Source of the DNA: Formicarius rufipectus
Lineage: Eukaryota > Chordata > Aves > Passeriformes > Formicariidae
NCBI GenBank assembly: GCA_013399695.1
Contig: VXAU01002296.1
Coordinates: forward strand, 192,654-256,653
Direction: 5' to 3'
Length of the DNA: 64,000 nt
Numbering within the stretch: the first letter of the stretch is position 1; each line of letters begins with the position of its first letter. Made by a program: the position numbers and the translations under genes. Under the pieces are notes generated by a model that worked only from the letters and a program-made list of their open reading frames with translations, was not told the origin of the DNA and ran no database searches. This document shows positions 1 through 15,300 of the stretch, piece after piece.

Positions 1-3000
1 TTTTTTTAATTCTCTTTTTTTTCTGTTTTAACAGGAAACTAATAGCTTTTAAAAGGAAAAGACAAAGAAACCTTTGGGATGAAGGTTGGAGGATGGAGAA
101 AAACCCATTTAAATTAAGATGTCCAAGAAGTTTACTTTGAGGTAGACTATTTTCTCAGCTACAATTCCCATTTCTTTTAGTCTGTGCTATTAAATAGTCT
201 GAAAACCTGCATGTCATCCAACAGTTACCAGTGTACAATAAAAAAGCATGTGCATCCTCTAATAATGAACTCATAAAGTTCATATAATGTGCCAACACGT
301 CCCATGGCTGACACTGTGAATCAATCTCTATGTGCAATGGATAATTTGTATTTCTGGTTCGTTACTATACATTTAAATAAGGGAAGAAACAATACTGGGA
401 ACTCCTATTCACACACTGGTTTATAGCTTCATTAGTATTACCTACACTGTGTGTTGAAAAAAAATCTGAGCAGTGGTTCACAGTGAAAAATTTTCCTATC
501 CAGAATACTCAATTCTGAGGTACCAAGAAAAACAAATATTTGGTAACACATCGAGTCTGTGATACAGTCTATCCTCTAAAAGGGAAGACAGCTGCTGAGA
601 AAGATAAAAGAACATGGTAATTGACAAACAGAGGAACATTGACATAATATGCAGCTAACAAAAATTGTTCTTGGTTTCTGAAAGTCACACACAGACTGCA
701 TAATTGTCAAGATGTACATAATTTATTTAAGACCTTCTCCAGTCAGTCGTTGTATTTGATGTGCTGCTAAGTTTTACAGAAAATGCCACCTTGAACGTCA
801 GAAATTCATTCTGCAAAATAGAAAAGTTGTTGATGAAGAATGTATGGGGCTGTAGTGCCTGAAACTTCTTATCACTGCCAGGCAGAAGTGAATGGGAAGT
901 ATAAACCTCATTTACATAGAGCTAACAAGTCAAATTTTGAAGGAAAAAGAGAAGCCTAAACTAATTCATGAAGTCTAGCAGAGCTTAATCAAAAGAACTA
1001 TTTTAAACGGAATAGCCAAACATATCCAAAAAAACCCACTGTATCTTCTAAGCAAAAAAAATCCCCTATCTCTCTACTAACAATCCTGTTCTTTACCAAA
1101 TAACTGCATTGGTGTACAGTTACTAAAAGCATGGGCACTGAAATAACCTTTGATGCCATTGGCTAGGAAGTTCCAGCGACCTGGAGATGGGCAAGAGCAG
1201 AGATGGGCATAGAGTTTTGGTCAGGTCACAAGCCCCATTGTGTTTGTCAGATCCCAGGCCATGGCAGCCAGGCTGCTTTCATGCCCCAGACCTTTGCTTT
1301 CCACTGATCGCCTGATGCTCTGCATGGTTGTGGGGAGGGAAAGTTTTGACCATTAGGAGGAAGAGGGGAATGTAAGAGTTCATCTCTCATTTCTGCAGCA
1401 GAACAAACAGTTGCAGACAGAGATAATTTTCATTGACATTTTCTGGAAAAACAAAACACTTCTGAAGCTCAGTGAGGGTTGTGTAGAGCAGCCAGCAGGC
1501 AACCACTAAAACTATGAGAAGCTTTTCCCTAGGGAAACAGATGCAAACATCAGACATGCTGGCGGGCACATGGCAGCCCAACCTGTGGAAAAACTAAGTT
1601 ATGGCATTCTACTCCTATGGGAGCCTCTGTGGTGCCTTCAGCTGCGTCCTCTATCCTTCAGTAATACCACCTGATGGGGTGAAATCCTCAAGTGGAAATG
1701 TTTATGACCTCAGCATGGTGGTGAAGAAGGGATAGGTCAGGAAAACCACACCTTTGTCTAAGAGGGAAAGGCCTTACCAGTATACTTTTTTGAATGGGAG
1801 GATGAACACACACCTTCACTTTTACCAGTAATACGATTATTCCCAGCAGGGGACAGCATGTGCTAAAATACAGCAGAATGTGCCTAATTATACAATTACA
1901 CCCACACATTCCCATCACCCACTCTTGGCAATTTTCATCTCAGAAGACAAGGAGAGCTTAAATACAGTATCTTTCAGTTCTAGGCACAAAAACAGTTGCA
2001 CAGTCCATCTCCTCAGAATCTGAGTCTTCACATGTGCAAAGGCAGCTTAAAACCTAAGCTGAACCCTAATATACACCACAATTTTTAATGCATGCATCTT
2101 TTACTGCATCAGAGGGGCATGCAGTGATTGTGAGACTCCTTGGGGCTGGATTTGGCTTCAAGAGATTACATTTCAAAGACAAAACTGCATCAAGTTTTGT
2201 CAATGAAGGATATATCCTATATGAAAAAGGTGAACTGTAGAGGTAACCTGGAAGAAGTCAGCATTAGAATGTAACCGTAATACATCAGAAAAAAAGAAAA
2301 CAAGGCAAAGGAAAAAAAATATAACTAATAAAAAATGTAACTATGTATAAGTGGTGAGATAAAATTATAATTATGTTCACTGTTTTACTGTGGAAATAGT
2401 TCTTACTAATTTGAGTAGAACTAATATTTATTAAAATAGGAAGGCTAATTATATATACTTACATTACTTCAGTCATATCACTATACCAACTTCATAGATT
2501 GTATCTGTGTCTTAGGACATATTGTGGACTTTAACATAATCTGAATATTCTGAAGAGTCAGATGTGATGTTCTGCAGGGCCTATATGGATCATTCCTATT
2601 TTTGAATTAAGCACATTTTCACTGAACCTGTTGAAAATATTTAGCTATGCAAAGCTACATGGTGAAGTTACACACTGATAAACTTACTGCATTGGGACAC
2701 AAGATCATCTCAGTTGTGAAAATATGAAAATAAAATTTACTGAATATGTAAAACTAACGTATAAGTGTCAAGGAAGATGTAGTTATCAAAGCAGTTAAGG
2801 GATAGATTTTACTTTTCGTTATGTGGCAGATGCAATAATTGCCAGTGTTGTTCCTGGATGAGTAAAGCTTCTGCACTTCTTTCTTTTAGGGGCCAAGACT
2901 TTTGGACTGTAAAACAGCAGTCAGGCTACTCCTTTTCTCCTTCTGCTGGTAATTTAATACCTAATACTTGTAACTCTCTTTTCAAAGGTGAAAGAGTGTT

Positions 3001-3293
3001 CTAGGGAATGTTAAGAATATTTGATTTCTATAAGCTTCTGAACCCAGATTGCTTGGCATAAAAAAAGGTTAGAGTCTACTAAAACTACAATTTCAAGGAC
3101 ATTCGACATAGGTTGTCTCCTTTGAAGGTAAAGCAGAGAAAGCATTTTGACATTAAGTTCAAATACCAACAAAAGCGAACTTCGGATTTCAAATCTGTGG
3201 TATGATTTATAAGGACCAACAGATAGGCTGAAACAGTCCTCTAAATGAGAACTAAAAATGAAAAGACTTCTATATCCCAGCCAACAAACTTAA

Positions 3294-3308
3294 TCTCTCT
3301 CTCTCTCT
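3294..3308. repeat. (CT)n microsatellite
   Basis: Seven or so TC units in a row. Confidence 0.85.
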
Positions 3309-6300
3309 AATCCAAATTATACTGAGTATTTCTTCATAGTTGAACATAATAAGGGTAGTTGGGTCCTTGCATCCACCACAACATAAGATTGATCCTGCTA
3401 ATATACATCTACGCATAAAAAGAAAGGTGGAAATGGTCTGGTGTGCTTCCATTGCTGCTAAGTGTGATACTCTTTTTGAATGCAGTGACTTGTTTGAATG
3501 CAGTAGCTGACTCCGTATGTGTTCCTAGAGGTCTACAAATTGAAACAGGTTTCCTTGAAACATATTTTTAAGCCTCCACGAAAGGGTTATTCTGAAGAAA
3601 AAATGCTTTTCTCACTGGGTAAATCTAGCAGGCCTGTTCCTGGGGACTTGCCACTAAACTGTTTGGTATTATTTTCAGTTTGAAAAGTGGTGCCTTGTAG
3701 ACACTCTAGATCTTGACATAAATCAGATGCCAAGGAAAAGAACAATGTTATAAGACTGCCCTAAGCAAATGGAGCCAAAAAGTTCTCAAGTGGACACATG
3801 GATTCAAACTCAGATGTCCAATAAATGCTTGGTGAAGGATCTTTGAAAACCCAAGCCAATCTGTTAATCACTAAATGTTCATCACCACAGAAAATTTTTT
3901 GATTGCTCTGTGGATGGTATTTCAACATTTCTTTTCACTACAATGCATATTTTTCAAAGAAATGCGACAGATACTTCTTACTTGATTATATGTTTGAAAG
4001 ATCCAAGCTGAACACAGGTAAATCGTGGATTTTCAGTTGAACATAGTATTTCTACAGAAAAATATATCTTGGCATTTTAGAAAAGCCGTAGGTTGTAGAC
4101 ACCGTAATCTAACCACATTTTTCCCAAACACCATAAATTTGTCATAAGTATTCTGATTCTGTACATTTGAAATCAGTGGGAGCTCTTGCACAAACTCAGG
4201 TGAGTGGTGGATCATCCTACAGCCAGCAAGACCTAGAGCCACCTTTACCTTTTACATCTCAACAGTGATGACTAAAATGAGCATTTCAGGACTCTCACTT
4301 TGACATTGTACATGGAAGTTGCATTAGTCACAATTCTTTTTTGAGTCTGAAGTCATGCAAAAGAGCATGGCAAATATGAGCTTCCTTTCTTCCTGCACCC
4401 CCACCAATGCGTACAATTGCTTGGGTATGAAACTCAAGCAAATAATCTGACAACACAAACATGAGCCCTTTAAATGTTTAAAATATCCTGATTACAACAG
4501 TATTAAACATGTCCCTTTACTTGGGAACTCTGGTCTTGACAGCGACTAAAATTACTCTAAACCTCATCTCTTTTTCAGACAGAATTTCCTGACTCCTGCT
4601 GTGTGGCATCTACCACTAATCTGACATGCCAGAATGGTGGCAGAACAAAGCGGAAACCATTGTAAATGTATTTATTTTTAAAATCTGCATAAACTGAGTA
4701 TTTCAGGGATGCACTATTCAACCTCTGACTGCAAAGTTTAGTCCCTCCTAATCACTCTTCACTGTAGAATTTTATCAGTAAATGCAGAAGGAAATAGAAG
4801 TATTTTGTAACTCCATCTGGAGGTAATAAAGTGTGGTTCTGTCTGCATGGGGATGTTACAACAAAATACATCAGGGCATGAATTTCAAGCACAGTAACTG
4901 CTGTGCTCTATGTAGATGCTCTGAAACACTAAGACTTCAGGGTTTTTTCCAGTTTATCTTAATCCATTTTCACAGTGGATTCCTATAAAGAAATTAGTGT
5001 CCACACAGAGAACTGTTTCTTAAAGGTATTCTAAGGTATTTTCCAACTAGACAAGCGCTAATTGTTAATGTAATTTAAAAGATATATTTCCCCATAGTAA
5101 TAAAATAACAAACCTGAGTACTTTTTCAAAGGAAATTAGAGTTCCTCAGAGACTAAATCACCTCCATCTGCTGTTTTGCAACCCATGTTGTATGGCAGCC
5201 TCTCCTACTTAGACATGCTAAAACAGTGCATGAACAAAGAGAAACTCTGGCACATGCATACATTTTTCTAAATTTACATAAAATTAGAATTTCCAGAATG
5301 CATAATGTGCCAGCCATCTCAAAGAATTGTTAGTCTGGCTTGTCTTTGAACTGAGTTGGTACAGTATTGATTATATATGAAAGAGGCTGTTACTTGCTCT
5401 GTAGTACATGCTGTATTGCCAAAAATGTCACTAAAATTAAAAAAACGAGCCAGACTGCTCATACAAAGTGGCATGCAGAAAGCATGCATGTTCTGTATTT
5501 TTTCACATAGGAATTAATTTCTTTATCATATTGTTCACTTTCCATGCCTGAAAAATGTGAAATGTAAGCAGCCAGAAATATTCCGTGAAGCAGGTAGCTG
5601 AGTCACCTGTTTCACTGACCAGAAAATCTTATGTGTTGTTGATCAGAATGGGCATCAGGTAGTGAATCACGTCACTTCTAGATGGGACATTTCAGATACA
5701 AATATTATGATGTTAATGTGGGTTTTAGTGTCAGAATTTTAGATTAATTTTCAATATCTAGAAATTTAATCCACAATATGGATTGCTTCAGGTCTGCCCT
5801 AATGAGTATTACTGGCATATCACATCTTTATTGATGTTATTTTTAAGACAGATATGTAAGAAGAGAGACTGCATAGAGAAAGCATTTCCCTCCATCAGGA
5901 GCACACCAAGCCAGCCCAAACTGTATCCTCTCTGCTGGGGGTATAATGTGAGGTTTCTCTGTGTTTCAAGCTTAAACAATGTTATCAAACCACCATAGTT
6001 TTTTTTTTTAGAACCCACACTGAGGGAAAATAACATATTGGTACAGTGAAAATTGTTTGAAAATATTAATTTTACTGATATTATTAGTACAAGAAAACAT
6101 ACTTTTGGGGAAAATTGACCCAGCTTGTCTTAAAAATGTATGATGACATTTTTTAGAATGCTTAGAATGATGAAATATGGAACATCAGCAGTGTTCAAAC
6201 CGTGTTTCCAAATAGAATCTCACTGTTTTGTGAACATTCTCTTACTCTAATTCATAGCAAAGATTCTTTTTCAACTCTTGGTAGTCTATTTTTATTCTAT

Positions 6301-9300
6301 GAAAAGCGTATGAGTTTCAATATTTGACTATTTTCATTTAGCTGTTTCCAGGGCACAAAAATACCACAGAATAGAAATGTCAAGGAAAAAAAAAGGAAAA
6401 AAAAAATCAAGATTCCCTGTTTTTTGTTGAAAATATTCTCCCTAAATGTAGTAGGGAGAGAATCAACTTCAGATGCTAGGTGTTAAACAACTGAGAGTAG
6501 GTTAATGGGATGTCTCACAGCATCTTGTTATTTGCGAACTGAACATTTGTGTTACTGATATTTGGCAGACCTTACTAAGCAGAGCTTGAGAACAGCTGGG
6601 TGATGTTTCAACAAGCCTCCAACTCTTCCCAGGGATTTCTGTTCTTTTATCTTGTTCTTCAGTTCCAAAGTAAAAATACGTCTATTTGTTTAGGTTTATT
6701 GATTGAAAAATATTTCTTAGTAGATGCAAAGTAGGTGTTTATTTCGGTTGCATACATGGAATGACACTGTATATTGATACCCTGGTCTTTTACTGTCCTG
6801 AATGTCTGTCCCTGAAGTTGAGAACACAATGCTGAAAAAGCTTGCAGCCATTATGCAGACACATTGTTTTAGTCCTTATCAAGTTACTTCTAAAATCAAC
6901 ACAACCATGTTAAACATGGCAAGAGTGTGGAAGGCTTCTTGTTGTTTTGTTTTCTTGCTTTGGCATTGACAAACTTTCATTTTAGTGAAAAGAACTTATA
7001 CAATCAAAGAAATTGAAGTTCTGCAGAATTTTCAGATGGTCTTTCTTTTTTCCTAGTACCAACCCAAGTGAGAATAAAACTTTTTCCAGAGATCCCCCAT
7101 GGACCAATGGGATATGTAATGAGCAGCCATTGTACATTATTTCCTCACTCATGTGGAAGCATCCATAACTCACTAAAGAAATCACCAGTTTTGAGTCTTT
7201 CCTTGGAACTGGGTTTATCATGTTTTGGGGCAATTTTCATATTCCCTCTATTCATGTGTGCTACTGTTTCATCTGTATACATTGTATTTATGTTTTATTG
7301 TGCATTTTTCATTTGGTTGCATTATGACTTTATATATTCTGAAGGCCTTTTGGATACAGAAAATATGTCATGATAAAGCTCCTGCTAGCATACTTAGGAC
7401 AAAGATTCTGAAACTTACTACTGAAAAAAAACAATAATTTTTGTTTTTCCAAGTGCTTCAATTATATAATGAAAGGAAACCTAACAAATAGGAAAAAACC
7501 CAAACCAGTACCATACATCTATTTTTAGTTTCCTTTTCTAAAATATCCTGGAGGCATAATGCAAACTCCACATTGGTTGATGCTATCCTTTTATATCACT
7601 CTGTGGCAACTACGTAAAATCTAATGGAATATTACACTTGTAGTAGTAAACTGGTTTCAGAAAAGCAATTTTCTATAGCATACTGTTTTGTTTTATTTTA
7701 TTTTTTGTACACTGTTCTTCATTACATAGTAGCTGCAGTGATCAAGAAATTCACCAAGGGATATTTTCAGTATTTTTATTCAGTCTAAAGCTGCACAATT
7801 TTCATGCAAAATCACTAAAATAATGTAAGATTTTCTCATGAACTTCAGTCAGTGTTTCCACACAGAAAATAACAACCATAAGGGAAATGTGCATGATTCA
7901 CTTCAAACAATTTTATCTGTCTTTTGACCCACTACCTTTTCAAAGGCAGAAAATAGGTCTGAGTGCAAATATTGCATGTGAAACTGTATTTCTCTTTATC
8001 TTTGGAACACTGATATACTTTTCTACCATATCTGAATTTGTTTTACCCAGTACCATGCTAAGTTTTCCTTAGAGAGAAATACATTGCTAAACTAAAACCT
8101 GACTTGATAAAACCTGGAATTACCTTCAAAGCCACACCCCATGAGTTGTATTTCCAATTTAAAGATAATGTTTTAAGTACATGGATGCCTGGATGAAATG
8201 TTCTTGAATATGGGTGAAACCTGTGTTACAGAATCCAAGTCTACTTAAACACACCATAAGGACAGTATTACATATATAGCTTTAAAGGCTTGCAAATTCT
8301 ACCATTGCTGCCTGAGTGGCCAGAACAAGGAACACTTACCACAGTTTCTAAAGGCAGTAGGAGGTAAATAAACATAAATCTCCAGCAGTTAAAGATGGAT
8401 GATAACAACCTGTTTGAAAGGCCACAGAAACTCACCTTTTTGAAGAGAAAGCACCTACATTTACATAGGTGAAGGTTTAAAGAGACATTAAATTGTACTC
8501 TGTCTCACAGACATTCCATCTGAAACTAGAAAACACGAGACTGAGACAAACAGGTCATGCAAATCCTTTGGACCTACCAGGATATAAAAGATAAGAGACA
8601 ATAAATTATGATTTATGTTTTTTAATTGTTTTGAGACATTTGTATCCATGATGATAAGATTTTGTATGTGGATTGTCCATGCCCCAGATGCATGTGACAG
8701 GTTAGGTCCAGCAGATGTGGGACAACAACCCTTTCCAGCCCTGGCATGTGGGTTTGGGAAGGTTTTGACTGCTCTCCATATAGCCCAGAGATGGAATAAA
8801 AAAGCCCAGCTGGCTTCATGGAGAACGAGCTCATGCAAACTTGCAGGGCACTTTCAGAGCTGGAAACACTCAGAAACATCACAGCAGCACTCACCTGATC
8901 CCCCTGGATTCAAACTGGCTCCTGCCCCATTTATTTGCTCTGACCATATAGGATCTAAACCTATTTCATGTTGCTCCAGTAACTTTTCTGATGCTCCACA
9001 GTACTTTTTACTTACCTTGCAAGGATATTTTTTATCTGGGCCAAGTACTGTAAGGACACATGAACCATCTCAGGACCAGCAGTTTTCCCAACCTGGTAGG
9101 TTTTGATGAATGCACAATGACAGCACAGAGCTCCTTCCTAGCTCCGTGGGGGCCAGAGAAGGTCCAGAAACATGCACAAAACCAGTAAACCCAGCCGGAC
9201 CCATCTGTCTGCCTGGACAGACAACAGAATTGCCAGTAGTCTCTTTAGGGATTTTATCTCAAGTTTTAATACAACCTCAAGTACTGGTTGCCCATTATTT

Positions 9301-12300
9301 CAGATATGGGAAGCCATTACTTCTCTGATGTGCTTTTCTGTGGAATTAATGCTACTGTGCTTTTGAAAGAGTGGCAGGTGGCTAAACTGCCCTGTGATGG
9401 CTTCAAGGAGAGACAGTTTCAAGCAGAGACACAGATTCTGGTTTGCTGAGGTGACTGCAATGAACTGGTGTCAGAAGTATTGGACTGGGGGAAGAGAATT
9501 TATGAGGTTTCACAAAATCAAAATGCCAGTTGAAGCCCAAGGGGCAAAGAAACAATACACTGCAGTTGTAATGGACCCTGACTACATTTTTTGTTTCCAA
9601 AGCAGATTCTGGGCTCCATGAGTAGGGGCAGAAATACAGAATTGGACATGAGACAGCTCCTCAGCCTGCAGTCACCACCTGCCTGGAACAGCAGTGCTGT
9701 GTCCTCATGCTGTAACACTTTGTGACTGCAAAGTCAGTGGGTCTGCAAAGAGCTGAAATAGTAAGTAGAGTCCATGTCAAAGAAAAGAAGTCTGAGAATA
9801 ACTTTCAGGATGTCAAAACCATCAAGATACCTGAGATCTGTGAGATCCGCTCCTCCCAACCACAAGAGAACTCTTCTAGTTATTTCAGTCCCCAATGTTT
9901 TCTGGCTAAAGCAAAAATGCTGACTGTGTAGTGCTTCCTAGCTCTCCAGCCTGGGTGCAAATCTTTTTTCATTTGTCTCAGCTGGGGCAAGAGCTGGATG
10001 CATGCCATCTGTATTGGTCTCCTGTATGAACAGGGAAAATGAGTACCTCCTAGGTCACAGATAGGTCACGTCCCAGATGAAGGCAGTCAGGGTACAGATG
10101 CCCTGGGCACGACACTCAGGGTTGATTTTTAGACATGGATAGAGCCACGCTTTTCACACACACTGGATTAAACCTACTCATTTATATTACCATGTATGAA
10201 CATCTTTTACTTCTACTCTACAATAAATGTTGGATGGGTTGCCGTAATATCGACTTGAAATAAGGAGTTATCATCCTGAAGAGACTGAGGAAGACTGGCC
10301 TAGAGCACAAAGAGGTTATTAATGCTTTTGAAAAATATACCACCTGGGATTGAGTCAATAGCTAGTGAGGCAATTAATAAAGAGGAAGGCTAACAATATA
10401 TTTGTATTCTCATTGTGTACAAAATGTAAGTGAATAGACATAAAATCCATCCTGCCATTGTCTTTCCTTTCTTGTGGTTGTGATAGAAAGGAGACAAATG
10501 GATTTAAGAGTGGTTTCCTATACAGTCCTAGTCTTGTGCAGTATCCCATTAACATTACAGAATAGGATTGGTGCTGCAATGAATTATCTAGACAAGAAGC
10601 TCTGTACATACTTCTCTATCACTCATACAGGGTATGTGACTAGACTTTCCTACAATTTCAGCAACTTTCCACAGAAAAAAAATGTAAAATATGACTACTC
10701 CTGTAAATTCTTTCTTTAGGAAAAGCTGGAATACTGAAGGTTTTAAAAATATCCATGTTGAGGAAATTAAAATAATTTTTTGTTAAAATGTTTTACACAT
10801 TTGTTTTTAAATGCTTAGTTTATAATGCTACATTGCACTGAACCTCTTACTTTATATTAGATCATAGGAGTGCATGGTGACAGTTGATTCTAGAGCAAAT
10901 GGCTGATGGAAAGGCAAGTAGTCTTCTCTATACAGTCCCTGCTGCATATTTCCATTCTATCTTCATACTTAGAACATCCTTTTGTGCAGTCAGTTGGGTT
11001 CAGTTAGCAACTTAGTTATTTTTCTGGCATTCCAGGTAGAGCCTGATCTGAGTGAGAATTTAAGTCACATCTGAGGAAGTGGGTGTGAACCAAATCAAAT
11101 TTGTAAAATCAATTCATATTCCAAGTTAGATTATTAGCTGAGGCCCATGTAGTTGCCCTGTTTCCAAGCCAGAGCTATATTCCAGCACACATATATATCT
11201 GATTGTACATACCTTGAATGGTTTACTCCCAAGAAGGTTTTAAACTTGTTTTAGAGTACCAAACATTAACTTTAAAGGTTTTGCCAAAACAAACACCAAC
11301 TCAAACAGAAGCAGACCTTCCTGATAGTCTGTACAATACTGTTCAAACAGCTGGAACACCTACTGCTGTGAGTCTCAGAGCTGAAAATCTGGATGGGAAA
11401 ACATAAATGAATTGCAACATACTTCACAAGGCTACAGGTGATGAAAGAGTTGCCACAGTTGCTCTATGCTTCTATGGTTAGAGGATTTTAAACTTTAATT
11501 TCCTCTTTACTGAAAAGACAGCTAAAGAAAAAATTACAGATGGAAAAATATTGAGATGCATAAACAAAGTCATTCTGAGATGTTCTGAACAGCTTTATTG
11601 AATTTGATCTGATACATCGATCATTACCTTTTTTATATACCAAGTTTATTATTTCAAAAATGTTGTTAAATGCTATTTACATTCAAGGATGCACTTTTTT
11701 AGTCAGTGAAGTAACACAAATCCTTGGGGGAAAAAATGAGCAGAGAGATCAGGTCCCTAAGCAAAAAAAATTCCAAGGAAGATAGTGCTACAAGTGGCTG
11801 AACCACGGATTATAAGAGGACTTGCTCAATGAACTCTGAATTTTCTGCATATAAATACTTTCCTAATTTTCCATCAAGTTCTTTTATGTATAATTCCAAT
11901 TTTCCATAAACTGCATTTTTCATACTTAAATGTGAAGATGAAGAAAAGAAAATAATATTTTAGAATCTCTGGGAGGTAAGATTAATGAGTGACTTAAATT
12001 CAGTCCCTTTGAATGGGCAGTTATTGATCCTCACTATGACACAAAGAAGTGAGTGATGGAAAATTCACTAACTTTGTCTATCTCACTTCTCTGGTGTGGT
12101 GAACTGAAAAGAATTGGAGGTAATGGCAGCGAGAGTGTGAAAGGAATATATGAGACCTAAGAAACTTGCATCATTCAGTATACCATCAATTCTTAGTTTC
12201 CTCTTCCATTCTTACTTTTACAGTTTGCAATTTTAGGTGCGCATATGCTATTCTAAATTCAGGAAATTATGCGCTTACTTTACAAGGTCAAAAGCAAATT

Positions 12301-15300
12301 TCTTTCACTGACCAATCAGCTTTACTCTGTTGGACATTTAAAATTCAATTTTACATTGAAATTTAATTTTTTTCTGCCAAATCTAGTACTTAAGCATTGA
12401 CAGTAATGATTTGGAAGCCACATTTAGCTGGTTTAGCTGTTATTCCTAACTGCAGCATCCAAGTGGAGTACTGATAGCCTTGTTAAAGATTCATGCAATG
12501 TCTGGGACACTGTTCTTTTCTATAGCTCTATCAGTACTGCCGGGCTGACAAATATATAGTGTTGTTTTTCTCACTGTAGTGTGACTCACAAAAGATCTCA
12601 CCATAATAAGATAATACTTTTACAAAATAAGTTTTCTGAGTACAGCAAAATGTGCCGATAATTTGTGAAATAAAAATAACAATAAATGACAAATTAACAA
12701 ACTATCTGTAAATCTAATTCTCATCTAGCTTGATTTAATGTGGAGTTAGCAGAAAATGTGATTTCTAAGATCAAACTGCTTTGAAAACAGGGATATGAAC
12801 TTCAGTTTATGCTGTCATGTCAGTGCAAACTGTAATGATTCAAGAATACTACAATGGCTATTCACTACATGAACTTATTTGTCATAATTTTGTACAAGTG
12901 TCATCTTAAATCTTGGAAATAAAGTTGATTTACTCAGGTGTGTGAACAACAGTGGATCCTTCTGTGCAAACACTGCAGGTGCAAATTATATGCTATATCA
13001 TGACCCCCACTGCCCTGCTGACTATGATGTGATTACAGCACATGTGAGACATCACAGCTAATATTTCCAAAAGCAGCTCCTGAGCACATCAAAGACATCT
13101 GACCCATATTCTGTTTCAGTTGAGCACCCAAAATCACAAGGCACCTTCACAAATGTGCCAAATGGTATGACTCTTTCCTGACATTTCACTTGTGAACTCT
13201 CCTATCATTTCTTCAAACTGCACAGCTGAAAGTCACATCTTGACTTGATGGCTTGCGGGGAGAGCTGGTGCTGAAGCACATCTAAAATGCCACAGAAGCT
13301 TAAGAAACTAAAGAAATACATCTGACCAAGTAGATTTTTGCTTCCCATTCTGATGGTTGTTTCTCTGCTACCTCTTGTGCAATTGTAAGGAAAGAGGTGA
13401 GCAGTACTAACTACATTTAGACCAAACCATATGTCCTATATGTCCAGAATTGATTTTAATCCTGAGGGGAAGATTATGCTACACTCAGAGTTCTGCTGTG
13501 CTCCAAGATGCTTAAAGCTCTCATTGCTAATGTGAAAATCAAAGGAAATACGCATAGACCTTTCTGGTGAGATATGCTCGAATGTACACCTCAGAACATA
13601 GTGCTGTGCTTTGGTGAAAGAAGTCATAATAATAAAGACATCAAACAGCACACCAAACTGCCTTGTCTCCCCAGCTGCATGTGTGGAAGGCAGAAGCTGA
13701 TGCAGAGCCCTGTCCTCCCATGCCGTGCCGCTGCCACCACATGCATTTCCCATTGTATAGGCCCGCACTACTCCAGCTGTGAGCAGACTCTAATCTGAAC
13801 CCCCAGCAGCGCCACTACCACAGCCACACATGCTGATCCTCACACCTACGTCCAGCCCTGAAGCAAGGACCTTATCCTCTGCTGCCTTTCCTGGAGCTGC
13901 ATGTGCTTCCAGGGGCAGTGTGCAGTGCGTGCCCACAGGCAGCAGCTGCACTGCCAGGACCTGGCAGATCACACTCTCACATGGCCAAAGAAGTGCTGTA
14001 AGATCATGGACATGGCCAAAGGATATCATTAGCCATGGAGAGGTGGGTCAGGTGCTTACCATGACTTGATATTTAGTGGAGAAACAACATATGGGTCTTA
14101 ATTGTTATAACTTGATTTTCTCCCCATTTTATTCTTTGACAAGCGACATTCTGAGAGTAACTTTATGTTTGGGGCTGGCTCAGAATGGGTTATCTCACAC
14201 TTAAGGCAGTTCTATTTGGATTGGCCTTATAAAAGTTAAACTGGTAAGACACTACTAGCTTAAAGTCTTTTTCCTAAAAAAAAATAAAATAAATTTTTAT
14301 AGAAATTAAATTGTCTTACAACTTTATTTCCTAATTATAGGTTTAAAGTGCCAAATTCTTTCAAAAATCATTACAAGCCAGCTAAAGGGAGAAGTGAAAA
14401 ACTGGTTTATTATAATTATACAATTGTGAAGTTTTACAATAAAGAAGTTTTCCAGAATTTCCACTTGTCTGAAGTGCCTTGGAGCTTTCTCCACAGTGTT
14501 TGAATTGCACAATCAAAAGCAAAGACCTGTTTGAAATTAGCATTCATCCAAATAAGGAGCAAAGACATGAATTTTTGACAGTGAGAATAACTAACCTCTG
14601 GAACAGACTATCAAAGTACACAATGCGTTTTCATTCACTCTCTTTAAATTGAGTAGGTCTGTTTTTAAAAGACACTGTCTCTTATCCTGGGATTGTTTAT
14701 CTGAACTTCCATGATCTGTGCTATGCAGGAGATGGTAATAACTATGGTAATTTTTGCCAGAGATGTCAGAGAATATTTTGGCTCCTGGGACACTCATGTA
14801 CCACATCCCTGAGCTCTGGCTTCTGTCAGCTGCCATCAGCCTTCAATTCCTCTTTCCTCCAGAGGAAAGAGTCAGAAAGTTTAAGAGATTTTTGTCCCTG
14901 TTTGGTCTGTTTCTTTCACATTGCACCTAGTACACACCTCCACCTTGAAATCTCCTTACTTGTTAGAGTGAAAATAATACAGTAATTGCTCTAAAAATGT
15001 CTTACAAAAGACAAAGTAATCCCACATATGTCATTAAGATTTAAGAGCCCAGTTAAGGGGTGTTTTAGGCATCTTTCATTGATTTCATTACCCCTATCTT
15101 TAAAAACACAGCTGTTACTTCTTTGACTTGAATGTTTGGACCTCAATGTGCCACAAGTTGCTCAAACACTGAATTAAAGGCTGACTCAGGCATGAACAGC
15201 TTACATATCTGCGGCAAAGAGGTGAGCCAAATTCCACTACAATTAAGAATTTATCACATTTCTACCCTAAATATTTCCCACTCCTGCTAATCTGGCCAGG

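Noticed and set aside
1..35. Polypyrimidine tract ending in taacag, resembling a plus-strand splice acceptor at the left edge
   Set aside because: The following frame of about 34 codons shows no family similarity and no donor was found. T-rich runs followed by cag are frequent in this DNA.
8615..9106. 163-codon plus-strand open frame
   Set aside because: No recognisable domain, and it overlaps equally long frames on the other strand. Kept only as a composition anomaly.
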